Notes: generated by a model from the letters alone, not told the origin. Positions 51,079 through 62,845 are shown, counted from the first letter of the stretch. The stretch is DNA of 64,000 nucleotides from Paralvinella palmiformis (GCA_025642065.1 JAODUP010000065.1:438501-502500), one strand, 5' to 3'. A program made the numbers and translations.

Positions 51079-51707
51079 GGATGGATAGACGTATACAAAT
51101 CCATCCATATATACATTCATCTTTTCCTAAATAGTAACTCCTATCAATGATTCATGAGTCCCGGGCATCGCCCACGGATCCAGAGAGCGGGATCCTCAGA
51201 AATGGCTTCCATCACCAGTAATGTTATCCGGATTGTTGCTCATAGTTGTTAACACTGGGACACCTCACTGAACGGTTACAACGTTCAATGATTGAACTTT
51301 ATTGTGTTTAGCCCGTTCACGATCCAGATACTGTTGTTTACCAATCCGACGCCTGGGGAGGTCATGACCTATATGTAGCTGATGCTTAACCTGTCTGATC
51401 CCGAAGATTTTAATTTCTGGCTGTCACGTGTTTGATCCCGGCTGCGTGCCAACCGCAGAACGTTCAGAATCTGAGTGTTTTTGATTGGCACTTAACATGG
51501 TACTATTAGTAAATATATCCTACTGGTATTATCAATCATACCACTATATCGCCATGGTAGTGCTGGTATATATTTTCTAATGGTATCATTGATCATATCA
51601 CTATATCAACATGGTAATGTTACATCATATTGATACAGTGTATGTGTGTGTATATATGTGTGTGTATGAGTGTGTGCGTGACCCCCCCCCCACTATTTTG
51701 CTCTCTT

Positions 51708-51764
<57 letters not shown>
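50911..51764. repeat. Microsatellite cluster
   Basis: (TA)n-(GA)n at about 50911-50972, (AC)n-(AT)n at about 51026-51078, and CT/TA tracts at about 51700-51764. Open stretches across these are low-complexity artefacts. Confidence 0.85.
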
Positions 51765-51972
51765 CAGGCATACGCACACAATGACATGAAAGGGCTGTTT
51801 GGGAAACTTTTATTTTGGCTAAAAGTACAATGACCTTGCGGATAAAACCTTGTGTATATGACCTTGACGTATTCCACCAGTCAACGTACACTTATAATCA
51901 ATGTCATATGCCTATTGATCGTGATCTATAAATTAAAATATTATTATATACATACCCAAAATAATATAAATC

Positions 51973-52022
51973 AGTGTGTGTGTGTGTGTGTGTGTGTGTA
52001 GAAGGAGAGAGAAAGGGGGGGG
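51973..52022. repeat. (GT)n microsatellite and G run
   Basis: About 28 bp of GT, then a purine-rich tract ending in a run of G. Confidence 0.9.
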
Positions 52023-52199
52023 GTGATTTAATCTAATCCGAATCCTTTATCCAATAAACCGTAAACCGGGCGATAATATGAACATTTCACCAGAATGCAC
52101 GTGGGTGGCGGCTGACCGGTGTGATAGAAGGAGCCTCGCACACAAACGACATGCTCATCCCGTGTGACAAATAAATCAAAACCATTCTGACAACAGGCA

Positions 52200-53060
52200 A
52201 TCACGGCCACCGCTCCACTTCCGGTGCCGTTGCGCGCGCCGTTTAGTCGAATGATCGGTGCGCATTCCGGCATGAAAAACCGGGAACGTGTCCAGAAGCA
52301 ATTGGCACGATGGGCCACGGCTCGACCCCCCGGGGAGCATCCAGGCCGGAACCAGCCCGCTCGGGTCCTCGTAAGCCGCGGTCTACCGGAAGCCGGACCG
52401 CCGATCCGGCGGTCGCCGATTCGTTGACAGGCCGAATGATGATGTCACGACCCGCGACGACGACGTCAACGAGCCATCAGCCAATCAGCGCCCGCCCCTA
52501 ATACGATCAGGCGGTGACCATGTTTTCGCTAACAAACTCCGCTTATACGATTCGCCTCGCACCAATTTTGTAGCCATTCATCGTCCCGCGGAACTATTGG
52601 ATTATAAATCATGGCTAGCAGACGATCGGGCATCGACTCTCGGCTAATTTAGTCTCGTAAATATGACTAACTTAGCGTGTATTAGTAAAATGGCGGTCTC
52701 CAGTGGCCGTTCGTTAGTGGGACATCAGATCCCCCCCCCCTTCCGTCCCGGCCTGATCGGTGTGTGTGTGTGTGTGTGTGTGTGCGTGCGTGGTTCATCG
52801 CAAGGATCTCGGCCATTCGGTCGTTGGGTGGGTGGCTGGTCGCTCCGTGATTGGATTTGGGGGCAGAGACAGGAAAATGAGAGGAGAAAAACGGCCAGAT
52901 TTGGCATAATATTTACACAGATCGGCGCTGGTGTGATGAGATTATGGCGCCCCTAGCGGCCGCGGAGCGGGAGTCGCCGGTGTCAAAAGGCGCGACTTCA
53001 TCCGATCGTCTGCCGAATGTAATCAAGTCCCGAGCGCAGATTTTCGCCAATAATTGTATT
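52200..53060. promoter_or_regulatory. CpG-rich, promoter-like block
   Basis: This is the most CpG-dense segment outside the Snail exons, set in AT-rich surroundings. It contains AGCCAATCAG (CCAAT box, about 52479-52488), a GCCCGCCCC GC-box-like word just after, ATTGG near 52597 and AAAATGGCGG at about 52688. A (GT)n tract interrupts it at about 52760-52790. It sits about 0.8 kb beyond the Snail poly(A) signal. It could be a promoter of an unseen transcript or a Snail enhancer; neither is shown. Confidence 0.45.
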
Positions 53061-53880
53061 CATTGCTCGAGCTGCTGCAATCGATTTTGTAAACAGCGAG
53101 CGGTCGACGAAATTAGCCAAGATGCTGTATGACAGACATAATATGGACATGTTTCCCCTCTGAGACCATATATAGGGGAATTAAAGCAAGGACGTAATAT
53201 GCCGAGATCTGTGAGTGACGTCGAACAGAAAGTGCGAAACGTGTCTATACACCAGTGTGCTGAAACATCCACACACACACATACACACACATGCCTGTAA
53301 TCTCGCGCTTCCACGGCGATGCATGGATTATGGAATAATGACTTGACAGATAAATTTGTTTCTTGTCTCCGTGTTGATTAGTATTATTGCTGGAAATATT
53401 ATACGCTCGCGCGCTCTCACAATATTAGTATACTCGCATATCAAGTTTTATAGGTCATTAATTAACCTTTCTACACGTTAAATAGATGGTTGCGTTGATG
53501 CTGATGCGTAAGTGGATGTAGAAAGAAAATCTTTCAGCACGATTATGAATATCTTTATCTTTCTAGGAATAAGACACGTATAAACTGGCTGAAGTCAACT
53601 GAACTAAAGCACGGTTAGCTGAAAGAATCAACTAACTCGATGAATATAATATAAAGCATTACTAAAGTGGTTAAGTAAAATCAAGTGAAAATTAATCAGG
53701 CATCTCAGTCGGTTCATAATTACAGGCGAATATGTGAAATACTACGACCTTAATTTGTTTTTAAAAACTCTGCCCCAATTCGACCATCCTCCCATCACAT
53801 ACATAATGATATATTTACACGTAATTATTGCTATGTTCGGCACAGGAGCTCTGAAATAATTTCTGTCTCCGATTTACTAG
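53061..53880. other. Stretch downstream of the Snail gene
   Basis: No supported gene. It lies beyond the candidate poly(A) signal of the minus-strand Snail gene. Confidence 0.45.
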
Positions 53881-53882
53881 TT

Positions 53883-53888
53883 TTTATT
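53883..53888 (-). terminator. Candidate poly(A) signal of the Snail gene
   Basis: TTTATT on the + strand (AATAAA in the sense of transcription), 145 bp after the stop codon. It is the nearest canonical hexamer. Confidence 0.55.
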
Positions 53889-54032
53889 GCACACAGCCGG
53901 CCCCATTTTGCTATCACAAGCAAATATTATACGGATAAACACTTACTGATAATTCTACAATAAATAATATGACATACGGAACTATTACAAATCGACTGAC
54001 TAGTTTGTATCTATTATGTCAGTAGTTCCCCG

Positions 54033-57000
54033 TCAAATCACCAGAGGCGCTGCGGTCGTCCTCCTCCCCGTGCAACTGTTCTCTTCGTGTTTCACCAACA
54101 ACGACATCCTGGAGAAGGTCTTAGAGCAGTGCTTACAGCTGTACTTCTTCACGTCGGAGTGAGTCTGGAGGTGAGCTCGTAGATTAGAACGGTCGGCGAA
54201 CGAGCGACCGCAATGGGTACACTGGAACGGCTTCTCGCCGGTATGTGTCCGGATGTGACCTTGAAGGAGCCAAGGTCGCGAGAACGCCTTGCCACATATC
54301 TGACACTTGCAGGGCAGTGTGTGTGTCCGGATGTGCATCTTGAGGGCGCCCATCGACGTGTAGGTCTTGTCGCAGTGCTGACACGAAAACTCCTTCCGGA
54401 TCCTTCCGGAACAGTGGAACTGTTTGTGCTTGGTGACTCCGCTCAAGGTCGAATAGCTCTTGGTGCAAGCGTCGCATTTGTACCTCGGCGGGTCAGTGTT
54501 TTTACGGATTTGATTTTCCCGAACGTCATTAGAAACTTTCTGGATACCGCAAGCTTCGGCCGAATTAAGTAGCCATGGCTTCAATTCTGGATTGGCAGAA
54601 GATTTCTTGTTAGTTGGAGGCGGTGTTACGGCTTTGGTGAGGTTCGAATGGAATTCCTGAAATCGCTCTATCCGGGGTGTGAAAGCGGCTCGTTCTGGAG
54701 TCCTCGCTACTGGAAACTGGACCAACCGTGATGGAACCTGGAACAGTGGCGATCGGGTCAAAACGTGGGGTCTCAGTTCGGCCATTGTTAGTGACGTCAT
54801 GCGCGATTCCCTCGGCTGAAAAATACCCCGCGTTGGCGTGCCATTGAGCAAAAATAGGTCAACTAGATCGATTCTTTCTGCGTCGGCCACTTGTCGACCT
54901 CTAGCGAGATCTAAAAACGGCTGGTGAAGTCCAGCATAGCCAAAGGGCAGGTAACAAGGACAGTCTGCAGGCGTTCTGGATCCTACTGCAGGCCAGCACT
55001 TCATGTCCTTCGTGCTACATCCAGAAGATCCAGGTACCGAGAACAAAGGCATGCGGGCGTAGTTGACGAGAAGTTCTGGATAGTTTGTTGACCGATCCAG
55101 AGACTTGTCTTCGTACGCATTGGGTCGCTCATACATGAACGTGGCAGCGCCACCAAGCGGAATTGGCCACTTGTTCCGTGGTAACCCATGACCCGGTGTA
55201 CGGTTGTTCCGTAGCGAACCTTGGGTCTGTTTTATAATGGGCCTACTGTTTAAAAGCATCCCCTCTGTTTGTGTAATAATGGGGCGACGGGTTTGCGGGT
55301 TGGTCTGTTGACTCACAGGCGGTGGCGACGATCCTGAAATGAAAGGTGAAAGTTCAAAATTAGTCTGGAATCAACCCGAAGTACATCGGCGGACTCGCAT
55401 TTCTAGTTCCATCAGTATCCTAACCGCACACCTCGCTCCCATTCTAACTCCGCCCCCTTCTCCCCCCCCCCCTTACATCCCCCCCCCCCCGGTGACCTAC
55501 TAACTGACTCCAATTACAATCAGTCTAATTTCCAGGTAATCGATTCTATAAAGAGGCTTCGGAGCATAAATATAAAATTCACGTCTGTTTAAGGACTCGC
55601 AACCCCCCTCCCGACCACCCCTTCCACCCCCCTCCCTGCCACCCCTTCCCCACCCCCCACTCCCCCCCCTCCCATCTCATCATGATCCCCAAGCCTTTTC
55701 GCCCCTTCGAACAGATCATTATCGACGGGACAAACTTACATAGAATCTGACGTTAACGGACAATAATGACATAACTAATCAATATTGGTATACAAAATGT
55801 CGTGATGTCACAACATTATACTGTGACGTCATGCGTGTCTCGCTCATTTGAATATGTCAGGGGCTAGAATTTCTGACACTCGTCCGTCGGCCAGATTAGA
55901 TGAGCCCTAGCGCCTTTTTAGCGTATAATTACGGCGCCCGATGACTGTCCGGTTGAATAAATGATAAGGCCATTCTCTGCCAGGGAATATGAACAGAATA
56001 TCAACTTGCGCCTAATTGGTCGATATCTATAGTCGCGTCTACTAACCGGAAATCGTCTGCGGCTGTAAAGATGGCGACAGTTACAGTGTGTGGAGGAGAA
56101 GATGGTCGTCATCTGATAATTTTTATTTAGTTCATTCACATCTTCTTGAGCTACCTTGCTCAACATTAAAAATTTATTTTATTTTAATCTATACACGCGA
56201 CTTAAATTTACTGAAATATCGCCAAAAACTTCCCCAAATTCGGCCAATATCGGTTGCCCATTAGACATTAGACATTTGCTATCTCCCTACAACAAATGCT
56301 ACAGCTTTCGACTTGTTTGATGATAATAAATTAACTTTTTAGCCGGTTTGTTTAGCGTCACGTTCATCACGCCAGTCGGTCGATAAGTCCACGCTGCTTA
56401 CACTCAACTGTCTATCTGGCCACCAGATGTCGCCACCGCCTACAAACATCTCCACCTTGGGATGGTCTGATTTATTTATTTAGTTTTTCTCTTCAGTATC
56501 TGATAAACCCGGCATTAGCGGCTAATTAATTATTCACTTGACGAATACTACGTGTCAGCTTTTATTTATCCAAACCGTTTATCGCCGGCCTCAGGTGATA
56601 ATGACCTGTCTTTTATCGAATGCAATGTATCGTCTGCTGAGCCTAAACTTTCCTAAATAATCACATGACTCGATGATTTTGTTAACATCATTAGACAGAA
56701 TGTAAGAAATACTTATTCAGTAAAAAAATGTTGAAATGAACAGCCCAGTCTATAATGTAAATTTCGTCCTCCTCCGCCAATGTACGCCCCCCCCCCCCCG
56801 CACCCGCAGTCATCTTTTCAAACTAGAAGTTATTTATTTCATATGGATCGTATAGTGATGCGAATTAGCATACATTAATATAATCATCACTCTTTGTGAA
56901 GAGTGATTGAAATCTTATCAACGCCGCAAAGTTCCCGTTACTAAATATAATTCAACAGATGGCGCTGTAGACTGTAGAGGAATCAAAATTGGCACCCGGT

Positions 57001-59253
57001 AATGCGGAAGTACGTCATCAAACGCCTTCAAGACGAGGCAGTCGATTCAACTAATAAGTGCAGATATATAAGCTTTGAAATAAACTGATTAACTAACTTT
57101 ACAATAACAATGACGTAAGCAAATTTAGCGTTTACTCTGGCGTCACGTGACCTTTGTTTATCTTACGTCTGACAGATGTCGCCACCAGCGAGACACATGG
57201 CCGCCTGGTTTGTCAGAAAATAAACAGAAATTTATGTAATAATATGGCGACTGAGGTTGGTGTAATACATCGTCAGAACGGCAGGTAGATTGTAGTTGGC
57301 CGGAAATATATAGTATTGGGGGAATAGGGTTTTCTTTGTGGTGGTGGTGGTGAGTGGTGGTGGTGGTGGTGGTGGTGGTGGTGGTGGTGGTGGTGGTGGT
57401 GGTGGTATGGGGAGCGAGTGGGTGGTTGTCAGAATAACAGAATTTATGTATATATGGATGAGGTTGGTGTATACATGTGAACGGCAGGTAGATTGTAGTT
57501 GGCCGGAAATATATAGTATTGGGGGAATGGTGAGTGAGTGAGTGAGTGAGTGAGTGAGTGAGTGAGTGAGTGAGTGAGTGAGTGAGTGAGTGAGTGAGTG
57601 AGTGAGTGAGTGATACAAGATTGTTGCGCACCTCTATACTAAACACAGCTTGCATGTCTTCGTTGGTCTTAATTTGCCTGTCTAGGTATATGTTCGTACG
57701 TATACATGTGTGTAAGCGGGGCGCTGTATATTTCGGGTTGGTGCATACACGTATGTAAGTGCGCGTGTACGTGCCTATTTGTATGCTTGTGTGAGTGCAT
57801 ACATACGCCCACTATCCCACACATGCCTGTCCATATGGTATTCGTGTTTGTATGTATCCCTATTTAATGTATTTGCGATATTGGACAGCTTACCCCATCC
57901 CACCCCTCTCCCTTCGGAGTGAGTCGAGTGATAGGGTGGTAGACTATAAAGCGGGAACCCCCGTTTCGAATCCGCTAACTGGCTGCTGATCTTTTATCGG
58001 GTTACCATAAGCATTATTGACAACCCGGGCTCTAATCGAGCACCTATTTGGTCGGTGATAGGTTATCGGGGATAAGGGGAAAACTTGTTTAACTCTCTTA
58101 ACCGTATTAACCCAAATGGGAAGGCACTATACTGCAGGACTACAGGTCATTAGATCGAATCCCAGCGTCGCCGGTGTGTAATGAATGATTCATCCTTCAG
58201 GGAAATGCTTAATCTAGCGAACGTCCGTTTGTGGGTCGCATTTCATCACGCTCACCGAACCATGTGATAAAAACATTCTTTTATCAATCATGAGATCACG
58301 GAGATCACAATATGTTTCATATATTGATAACATGTCTATTACAATTCCCACCTTGATGATTTATTTTCAATAACATTTTCGACAAAAATAAACTGCCAGC
58401 TTTCCCCATACAAATAAACTGATCTATTATAGTAAAAGATAATTTAATAAAAATTAAACTGCTACAACAACTTGTAGATCGATTTAGTTCGGTGAATGGC
58501 CCAAAACGTAAATTTACAAACAGATAGTGAATTACACTTTCTGTTCAATATTACTACATCATGGCTTTACTGACCCGCAAACCACAGTAGATGTGGACTG
58601 CGCATGCGTCGCGGAAATTTTCTATTATACATACACATTCGTAATGATATATACACGCTCTCTGACTGACTGACCAATCAGATATCAAATAATAGATATT
58701 GCCACTCACCGTGTAATAAACGTTCAATCCTGTGGGATATCAAGTCTTTGGAGTTGTTCCTCTGTGTCTTCGCTTCTGGATCAGTGTAGCGAATCGGTTC
58801 CGCTTTGGTCCGATTGTTCTTTCCCGATATGACATCACGTGGTTTGTCTGGAACTCGATCAGGGGACCTCTTGCAGTCTTGATCGTTATCATCATCAACC
58901 GTATCCACTTCAATATACTCGCATTCGGGATCGCCGAGCTCGCCGTCATGCCTAGTCATGTCCACGTTCCGGTCTTCCGGATCAGCGTCCTGCATACTAT
59001 CCTGATTTCGGTTTTGTCTCAGCACGTCGTCAACACTTTTAATGACGCTCGAAGTAGCTGTCTGGTCAACGATGCTGTCGTCGCGCTGAACGTGATCTTC
59101 TCCCAGACCGGAATCGACGCTGACACGTGACCCTTCCGATCCTGTTGATTCGCGCATTGCTCCCGCCGCGTAGTCTTCGTCAACGGGTTTCTGGATCATA
59201 GTTTCTGGATCAACTGATCCGAAACGATCGTTGGTAAAGAAAGCCTTTGGCAT
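54033..59253 (-). CDS. Snail-family C2H2 zinc-finger transcription factor, two exons
   Basis: Snail proteins are nuclear repressors that bind CAGGTG E2 boxes and control cell movement, mesoderm and, in molluscs, shell-edge and ectoderm patterning. Exon 1 is 59253-58710 (donor GTGAGT); exon 2 is 55333-54033 (acceptor TTTCAG). They join in phase 1 (G|GA, Gly182), giving 614 aa. Five fingers fill residues about 466-603: [69 protein letters not shown] and [16 protein letters not shown] (C2HC). These are nearly identical to vertebrate Snail fingers and exclude Scratch. The N-terminus MPKAFFTND resembles the SNAG repressor motif MPRSFLV but is altered. The 460-residue region before the fingers is far longer than the usual 120-250; it is acidic in exon 1 and has no recognised domain. 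No frame damage. Confidence 0.93.
54071..54488 (-). other. Snail DNA-binding region: five zinc fingers
   Basis: C-terminal tandem fingers joined by the classic TGEKPF linker between fingers 3 and 4. Fingers 1-4 are CCHH; finger 5 ends H-EENSC, a CCHC finger as in all Snail proteins. The stop follows 12 residues after the last finger. The order and spacing match the family exactly. Confidence 0.95.
55334..58709 (-). other. Snail intron (3376 bp)
   Basis: GTGAGT..TTTCAG intron. It contains C-rich low-complexity sequence (about 55435-55680), two copies of CAGATGTCGCCACC (56424-56437 and 57173-57186), one AGATGGCGC (56957-56965), a CAGGTG E2 box (56592-56597), the GTG/GTGA repeat block (57251-57613) and two weak tRNA-SINE-like heads (about 57920-57990 and 58110-58170, each with a TCGAATCC-type B box). 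No further coding exon was found in it. Confidence 0.8.
57251..57613. repeat. Duplicated block with (GTG)n and (GTGA)n expansions
   Basis: A segment containing ggcaggtagattgtagttgg and tatatagtattgggggaat occurs at about 57251-57327 and again at 57460-57530. The first copy is followed by (GGT)n (about 57338-57406) and the second by about 20 GTGA units (57532-57613). A ~205-bp tandem duplication whose two ends expanded different microsatellites. Confidence 0.9.
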
Positions 59254-59568
59254 AATTTGAAGAAACTTACAGGAAGAAGGTACAGTTGCTGCCCGGATGT
59301 CAAGCCATTACTAGAAGCAGACGATCTGTGGGGAATAAATTTGTGACGCTATAATGACGTGTTCTACATCCAAGAGCCGGCACATAATTCGCCGCAGTTC
59401 AAGATTGTCTCTGGAGACGGTGAAACAAGCCAGGAACGTGGACAGGTATCGCCACGAGATGCCAGCGGAGTCGTCACGCGTGGGAGCGTCACGGTTGAGT
59501 TGCGACCGAAACTATCCAGGAACGAGAAGAATCCGGGAAGGCTTTCTCGAGCTCACTCTGGCATACGT

Positions 59569-59600
59569 CACGTGTCTTACCGGAAGCTGGGCTATATAGC
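59569..59600 (-). promoter_or_regulatory. Snail core promoter candidate: TATA box and CRE/E-box
   Basis: TATATA at 59593-59598, set in the palindrome GCTATATAGC, lies about 340 bp upstream of the Snail ATG. TACGTCACGTG (59565-59574 region), a fused CRE-like and CACGTG word, sits just downstream of it. If the TATA box is used, transcription would start near 59565, giving a leader of about 310 nt. Confidence 0.5.
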
Positions 59601-59669
59601 AAAATAACTCGATGCGACAAGGACGGGACTTATAAACAAGCAGCGAGAAGTACACTGATACGATCAGGG

Positions 59670-59675
59670 CAGGTG
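59670..59675. promoter_or_regulatory. E2 box CAGGTG (Snail-type binding site)
   Basis: CAGGTG, the consensus bound by Snail proteins, lies about 75 bp upstream of the TATA box. Snail genes in vertebrates repress their own promoters through such sites. Further copies: 60566-60571 and, in the intron, 56592-56597. Confidence 0.4.
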
Positions 59676-59784
59676 ACCCACGGTCCAGCTGTCCACGACT
59701 GGTCAGCGCGCCTGTGTGTCTGATTGTAAACTGATCCATAGCCGTAGGGCCTTCCACTCGGCGACATGACACACGGATCTTTAA

Positions 59785-59837
59785 GTGGGCGGAGTCTCCT
59801 TGGCCACGCCTCCTCGGTCGCTGGTAGCCATGGCAAC
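59785..59837. promoter_or_regulatory. GC box, CACC-type box and RFX X-box
   Basis: GTGGGCGGAG at 59785-59794, CCACGCCTCC at 59804-59813 and GTAGCCATGGCAAC at 59824-59837, within 53 bp. The last fits the RFX X-box (GTNRCC, short spacer, RGYAAC). Together they look like a proximal promoter block of the Snail gene, or of a divergent transcript. Confidence 0.5.
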
Positions 59838-60800
59838 GGATTCGAGCCCGTCCGCCGACCAATCAGCCGTCCACGTGCGCTGAGATGGGCCGGTCTTTGG
59901 ACTCCCGAAAGACAACGGACAGTGTATACGGAGATAGATTGTTCAGGTAGATTGGGCGTTCTAGGCAGATCGTCTAGGTAGTAAATAGCTAGCTAGACTG
60001 TACGGATTGATTGTTCAGGTAGATTGATTGGGTTGTCCTAGGTCGATTGTTTGGTTGAATGCAAAGGATGTGATTATTTCGGGCAAGAAGACCATAAGTT
60101 TGTTTTGGACGCTACGTAGAGATTTTAAGCAATCTCTGCAAGCACCCCCCCCCTCCCCTAACTTCCTTCCGCCCCGAGTAACTTCACCAAAAACCTGATC
60201 ATCAATAACTGATTCCCAATAACTGATTACGAATATCCTAAATTTGATACGACTCGTTGTATTCAAAATCAGCAAACCAATTCACGAATTTCATGATACA
60301 AGTTCAGAACATTGCTGCACTCAATTCGTCCAAATTCGTGTCTAACGAATATAAAATCTAGATGATTTAATTCTATATATTAACAGTTAAGAAATATATA
60401 GAATCAGATCGCTGTTAAGAAGTCGCGATACTCGTACCAAGATGTTCCGAAGTGCCCATCCGCTGTCTGTGGAACTGCTACAACGAGGAAGTAAGTGTGA
60501 AATACTGTGGAAAGTGCCTAATTTGGCTCAGCCGAGTGATCGGGGTATTGCGGTGTGCGCAGGCGCAGGTGACCTGCTTAAAAGGGCCATATTTGTTTGT
60601 GACTGGCACTAAACAAGGACACAAACATCAGATGCCCAGTAGAGTGACTTTTTTTACAATCGTGGTCTATAAGACAGGGAGCTGGTAGCCGAGATGGCTG
60701 CCCGTAAAGGTTTTCTTGCCGTTCAGTTGTTTTTGTGAAACGAGAAATGAAAAAAAAGCTTAAAGTGAGCAGACGATCCTTCTCCATCGCTGAGGACGTA
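59838..60800. other. Upstream of Snail, no supported gene
   Basis: Short repeats of GTTCAGGTAGATTG near 59939-60025 and a C run near 60145. No gene seen. A CAGGTG lies at 60566-60571. Confidence 0.45.
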
Positions 60801-60805
60801 TCAGC

Positions 60806-60830
60806 AACATGGCGGCAGGCGTGTCACGTG
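60806..60830 (+). promoter_or_regulatory. YY1-like site plus CACGTG
   Basis: AACATGGCGGC at 60806-60816 is identical to the word in the CNOT1 promoter, followed within ten bases by TCACGTGA. It resembles a start-site region, but no downstream exon is visible before the minisatellite. Confidence 0.35.
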
Positions 60831-60954
60831 ATAGCGTGTAGCAATCAATATATTGCTGTTCCGAGAGCAGGGATGGCGGAATATCAGTGGTAGGGCCTAT
60901 ACGAGCTGGTTGGTCAGCATGTGGTTGTTGGCGGGTAGACATATTCCACGGTTG

Positions 60955-61550
60955 GTACACTCTACGGCGGGTACACGCTACCCTCGGTTAAACTCCATAA
61001 CGCTACAGCGTTTATACTCCATATAGCGAATATACCCCGTGACCGTTATACTCAATAAAGAGAACACTCCATGGCAGCAATACTCCATAACGTGTATCCT
61101 TCACAGTGTACATTCCCGAAGAAGTATATACTTTTCAGGGGGGGGGGACCTCCATATGTATTGTCCTGGATGTGTATTGTCGGTGATGTTTAATCTTTAT
61201 GATGTGTTCTCTATGCGGTGTGTACTCTCCTTTGCGATGACTCTCTTTGTTGTATGCTTTCTATTGTGTGTACTCTGTATGATGTGTACTCTCTAATGTG
61301 CGTAATCTCTATATAATGTGTCGTCCCAATAGTGTGTATTGTGTAATGTGCGCATTCTTCATGGTGTACACTCTTTCTGGTGTATATTCTACATAATGTG
61401 TACTCTCCATAATGTGTACTCTCCATAATCTGTACTCTCCATGGTGTGTACTCTCCGTGATATGTACTCTCCATAATATGTACTCTCCAGGATCTGTACT
61501 CTCCATGTTGTGTACTCTCCATGGTGTGTACTCTCCACGGTACGTACTAT
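60955..61550. repeat. Degenerate 15-bp minisatellite (TGTACTCTCCATAA type)
   Basis: The unit TGTGTACTCTCCATA recurs with few changes from about 61380 to 61540 and decays outward on the 5' side to about 60955 (TACTCCATA words). The minus-strand reading gives a false repetitive peptide (MESTxxGEY units). It is not a gene. Confidence 0.9.
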
Positions 61551-62287
61551 GCTCGTTAGGATGACACGATAACTAGTTTTTAATGAAAGGTCACTCACCT
61601 TGGCCATTGGTAAGCTCTATACACACAAAATACACAGGTCATTCAGACATAATACACATCACAAGTGTAACACACGTAACCCATGTAACACACGCACATG
61701 CATGCACGCAGGCAGGCACATTTTTAGATACCCGAGTTATAGTTGGACTTACTATATATTGTACAAGCTTATATATAGGGTTTAGAAATTTAAAAAAAAA
61801 ACGAATTTTAATAAGTAAACAATTTATTGGAGTAAACAATAAAAGCCCTAAAATAAAAATAACACGTGGATACTCTCTTGAAGGAAGAGATTTAGACAAC
61901 ATCTATGATTTCTCCAAATAAAACAAAAATTGCCATCCATTGCCAAATGAAAACGGTTTTTCTGCTGAAGCAATCATCCAGGAAAAAACAATTCCAATAA
62001 TAAATATGAAATTAATTGTTTGTCATCCAATTAGAATTTAAAATGAAGTTTTTTTTTTTTAATAGGAGTCCATTTCATTTTAGTCGACGTGGATATCACT
62101 TTGTTTACCTTAGACGGCCAAGGTCAAGGTGATAGATGTCGCCGACTTGGTGGATACCACGTGACACGGATGTTGTCAACATAATGTGCATCACCGACAT
62201 CATACTAATATCATAGTCACCGAAGTTTAAGACTCTTTTGTCAGAATATTTGGCGAACACACAGACAAACAAACACAAGCAGAATCG

Positions 62288-62288
<1 letters not shown>

Positions 62289-62319
<31 letters not shown>
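62289..62319. repeat. (TA)n microsatellite
   Basis: About 30 bp of TA, followed by alternating CA/CG sequence. Confidence 0.95.
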
Positions 62320-62320
<1 letters not shown>

Positions 62321-62559
62321 CACACACACGCGTGCGCGAGCGTATATTCACTTTTATTTATATAGATGGTGTTGTAGTTAGCTAGAATTGTACCTTGTAT
62401 AACAATCTCTGAATGACATATATTATAGTACGGTAACAGGTTTAAATCAGCTCTAACAACCACATATATTGTTATATTTACATAGTAACGTAGACAAGAT
62501 TTATGCCTATATAGCTAGATACAGGCATACCACATACACAGGGTCTGTAAATAGGACGC

Positions 62560-62652
62560 GTCACATCATACACGCACACGCACACACACCCACACCCACA
62601 CACGCGCATAGGGCTGTCCCCAGAAGGTTCAGCTGCTGGGGGTACCCCAGCC

Positions 62653-62693
<41 letters not shown>

Positions 62694-62797
62694 CAGACAG
62701 ACGCGCGCACACACACACACACAGAGAGAGGAGAGAGACAGACAGACAGACATACAAACACACACACACACAGAGAGAGAGAAAGACACACACACAA

Positions 62798-62828
<31 letters not shown>

Positions 62829-62845
62829 GACAGACACACACACAC

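Noticed and set aside
52028..52318. 96-codon minus-strand ORF at the CpG-rich block
   Set aside because: GC-rich DNA lowers stop density; no domain or splice evidence is visible.
54213..54572. + strand ORF opposite the zinc fingers
   Set aside because: Shadow of the strongly conserved Snail finger region on the other strand.
57158..57655. Long minus-strand open stretch with THSL and Pro/Thr repeats
   Set aside because: It is entirely the translation of (GTGA)n and (GTG)n microsatellites; no gene evidence.
61211..61607. Minus-strand peptide with MESTxxGEY repeats
   Set aside because: It comes from a 15-bp minisatellite whose period is a multiple of three; all frames stay open for that reason.
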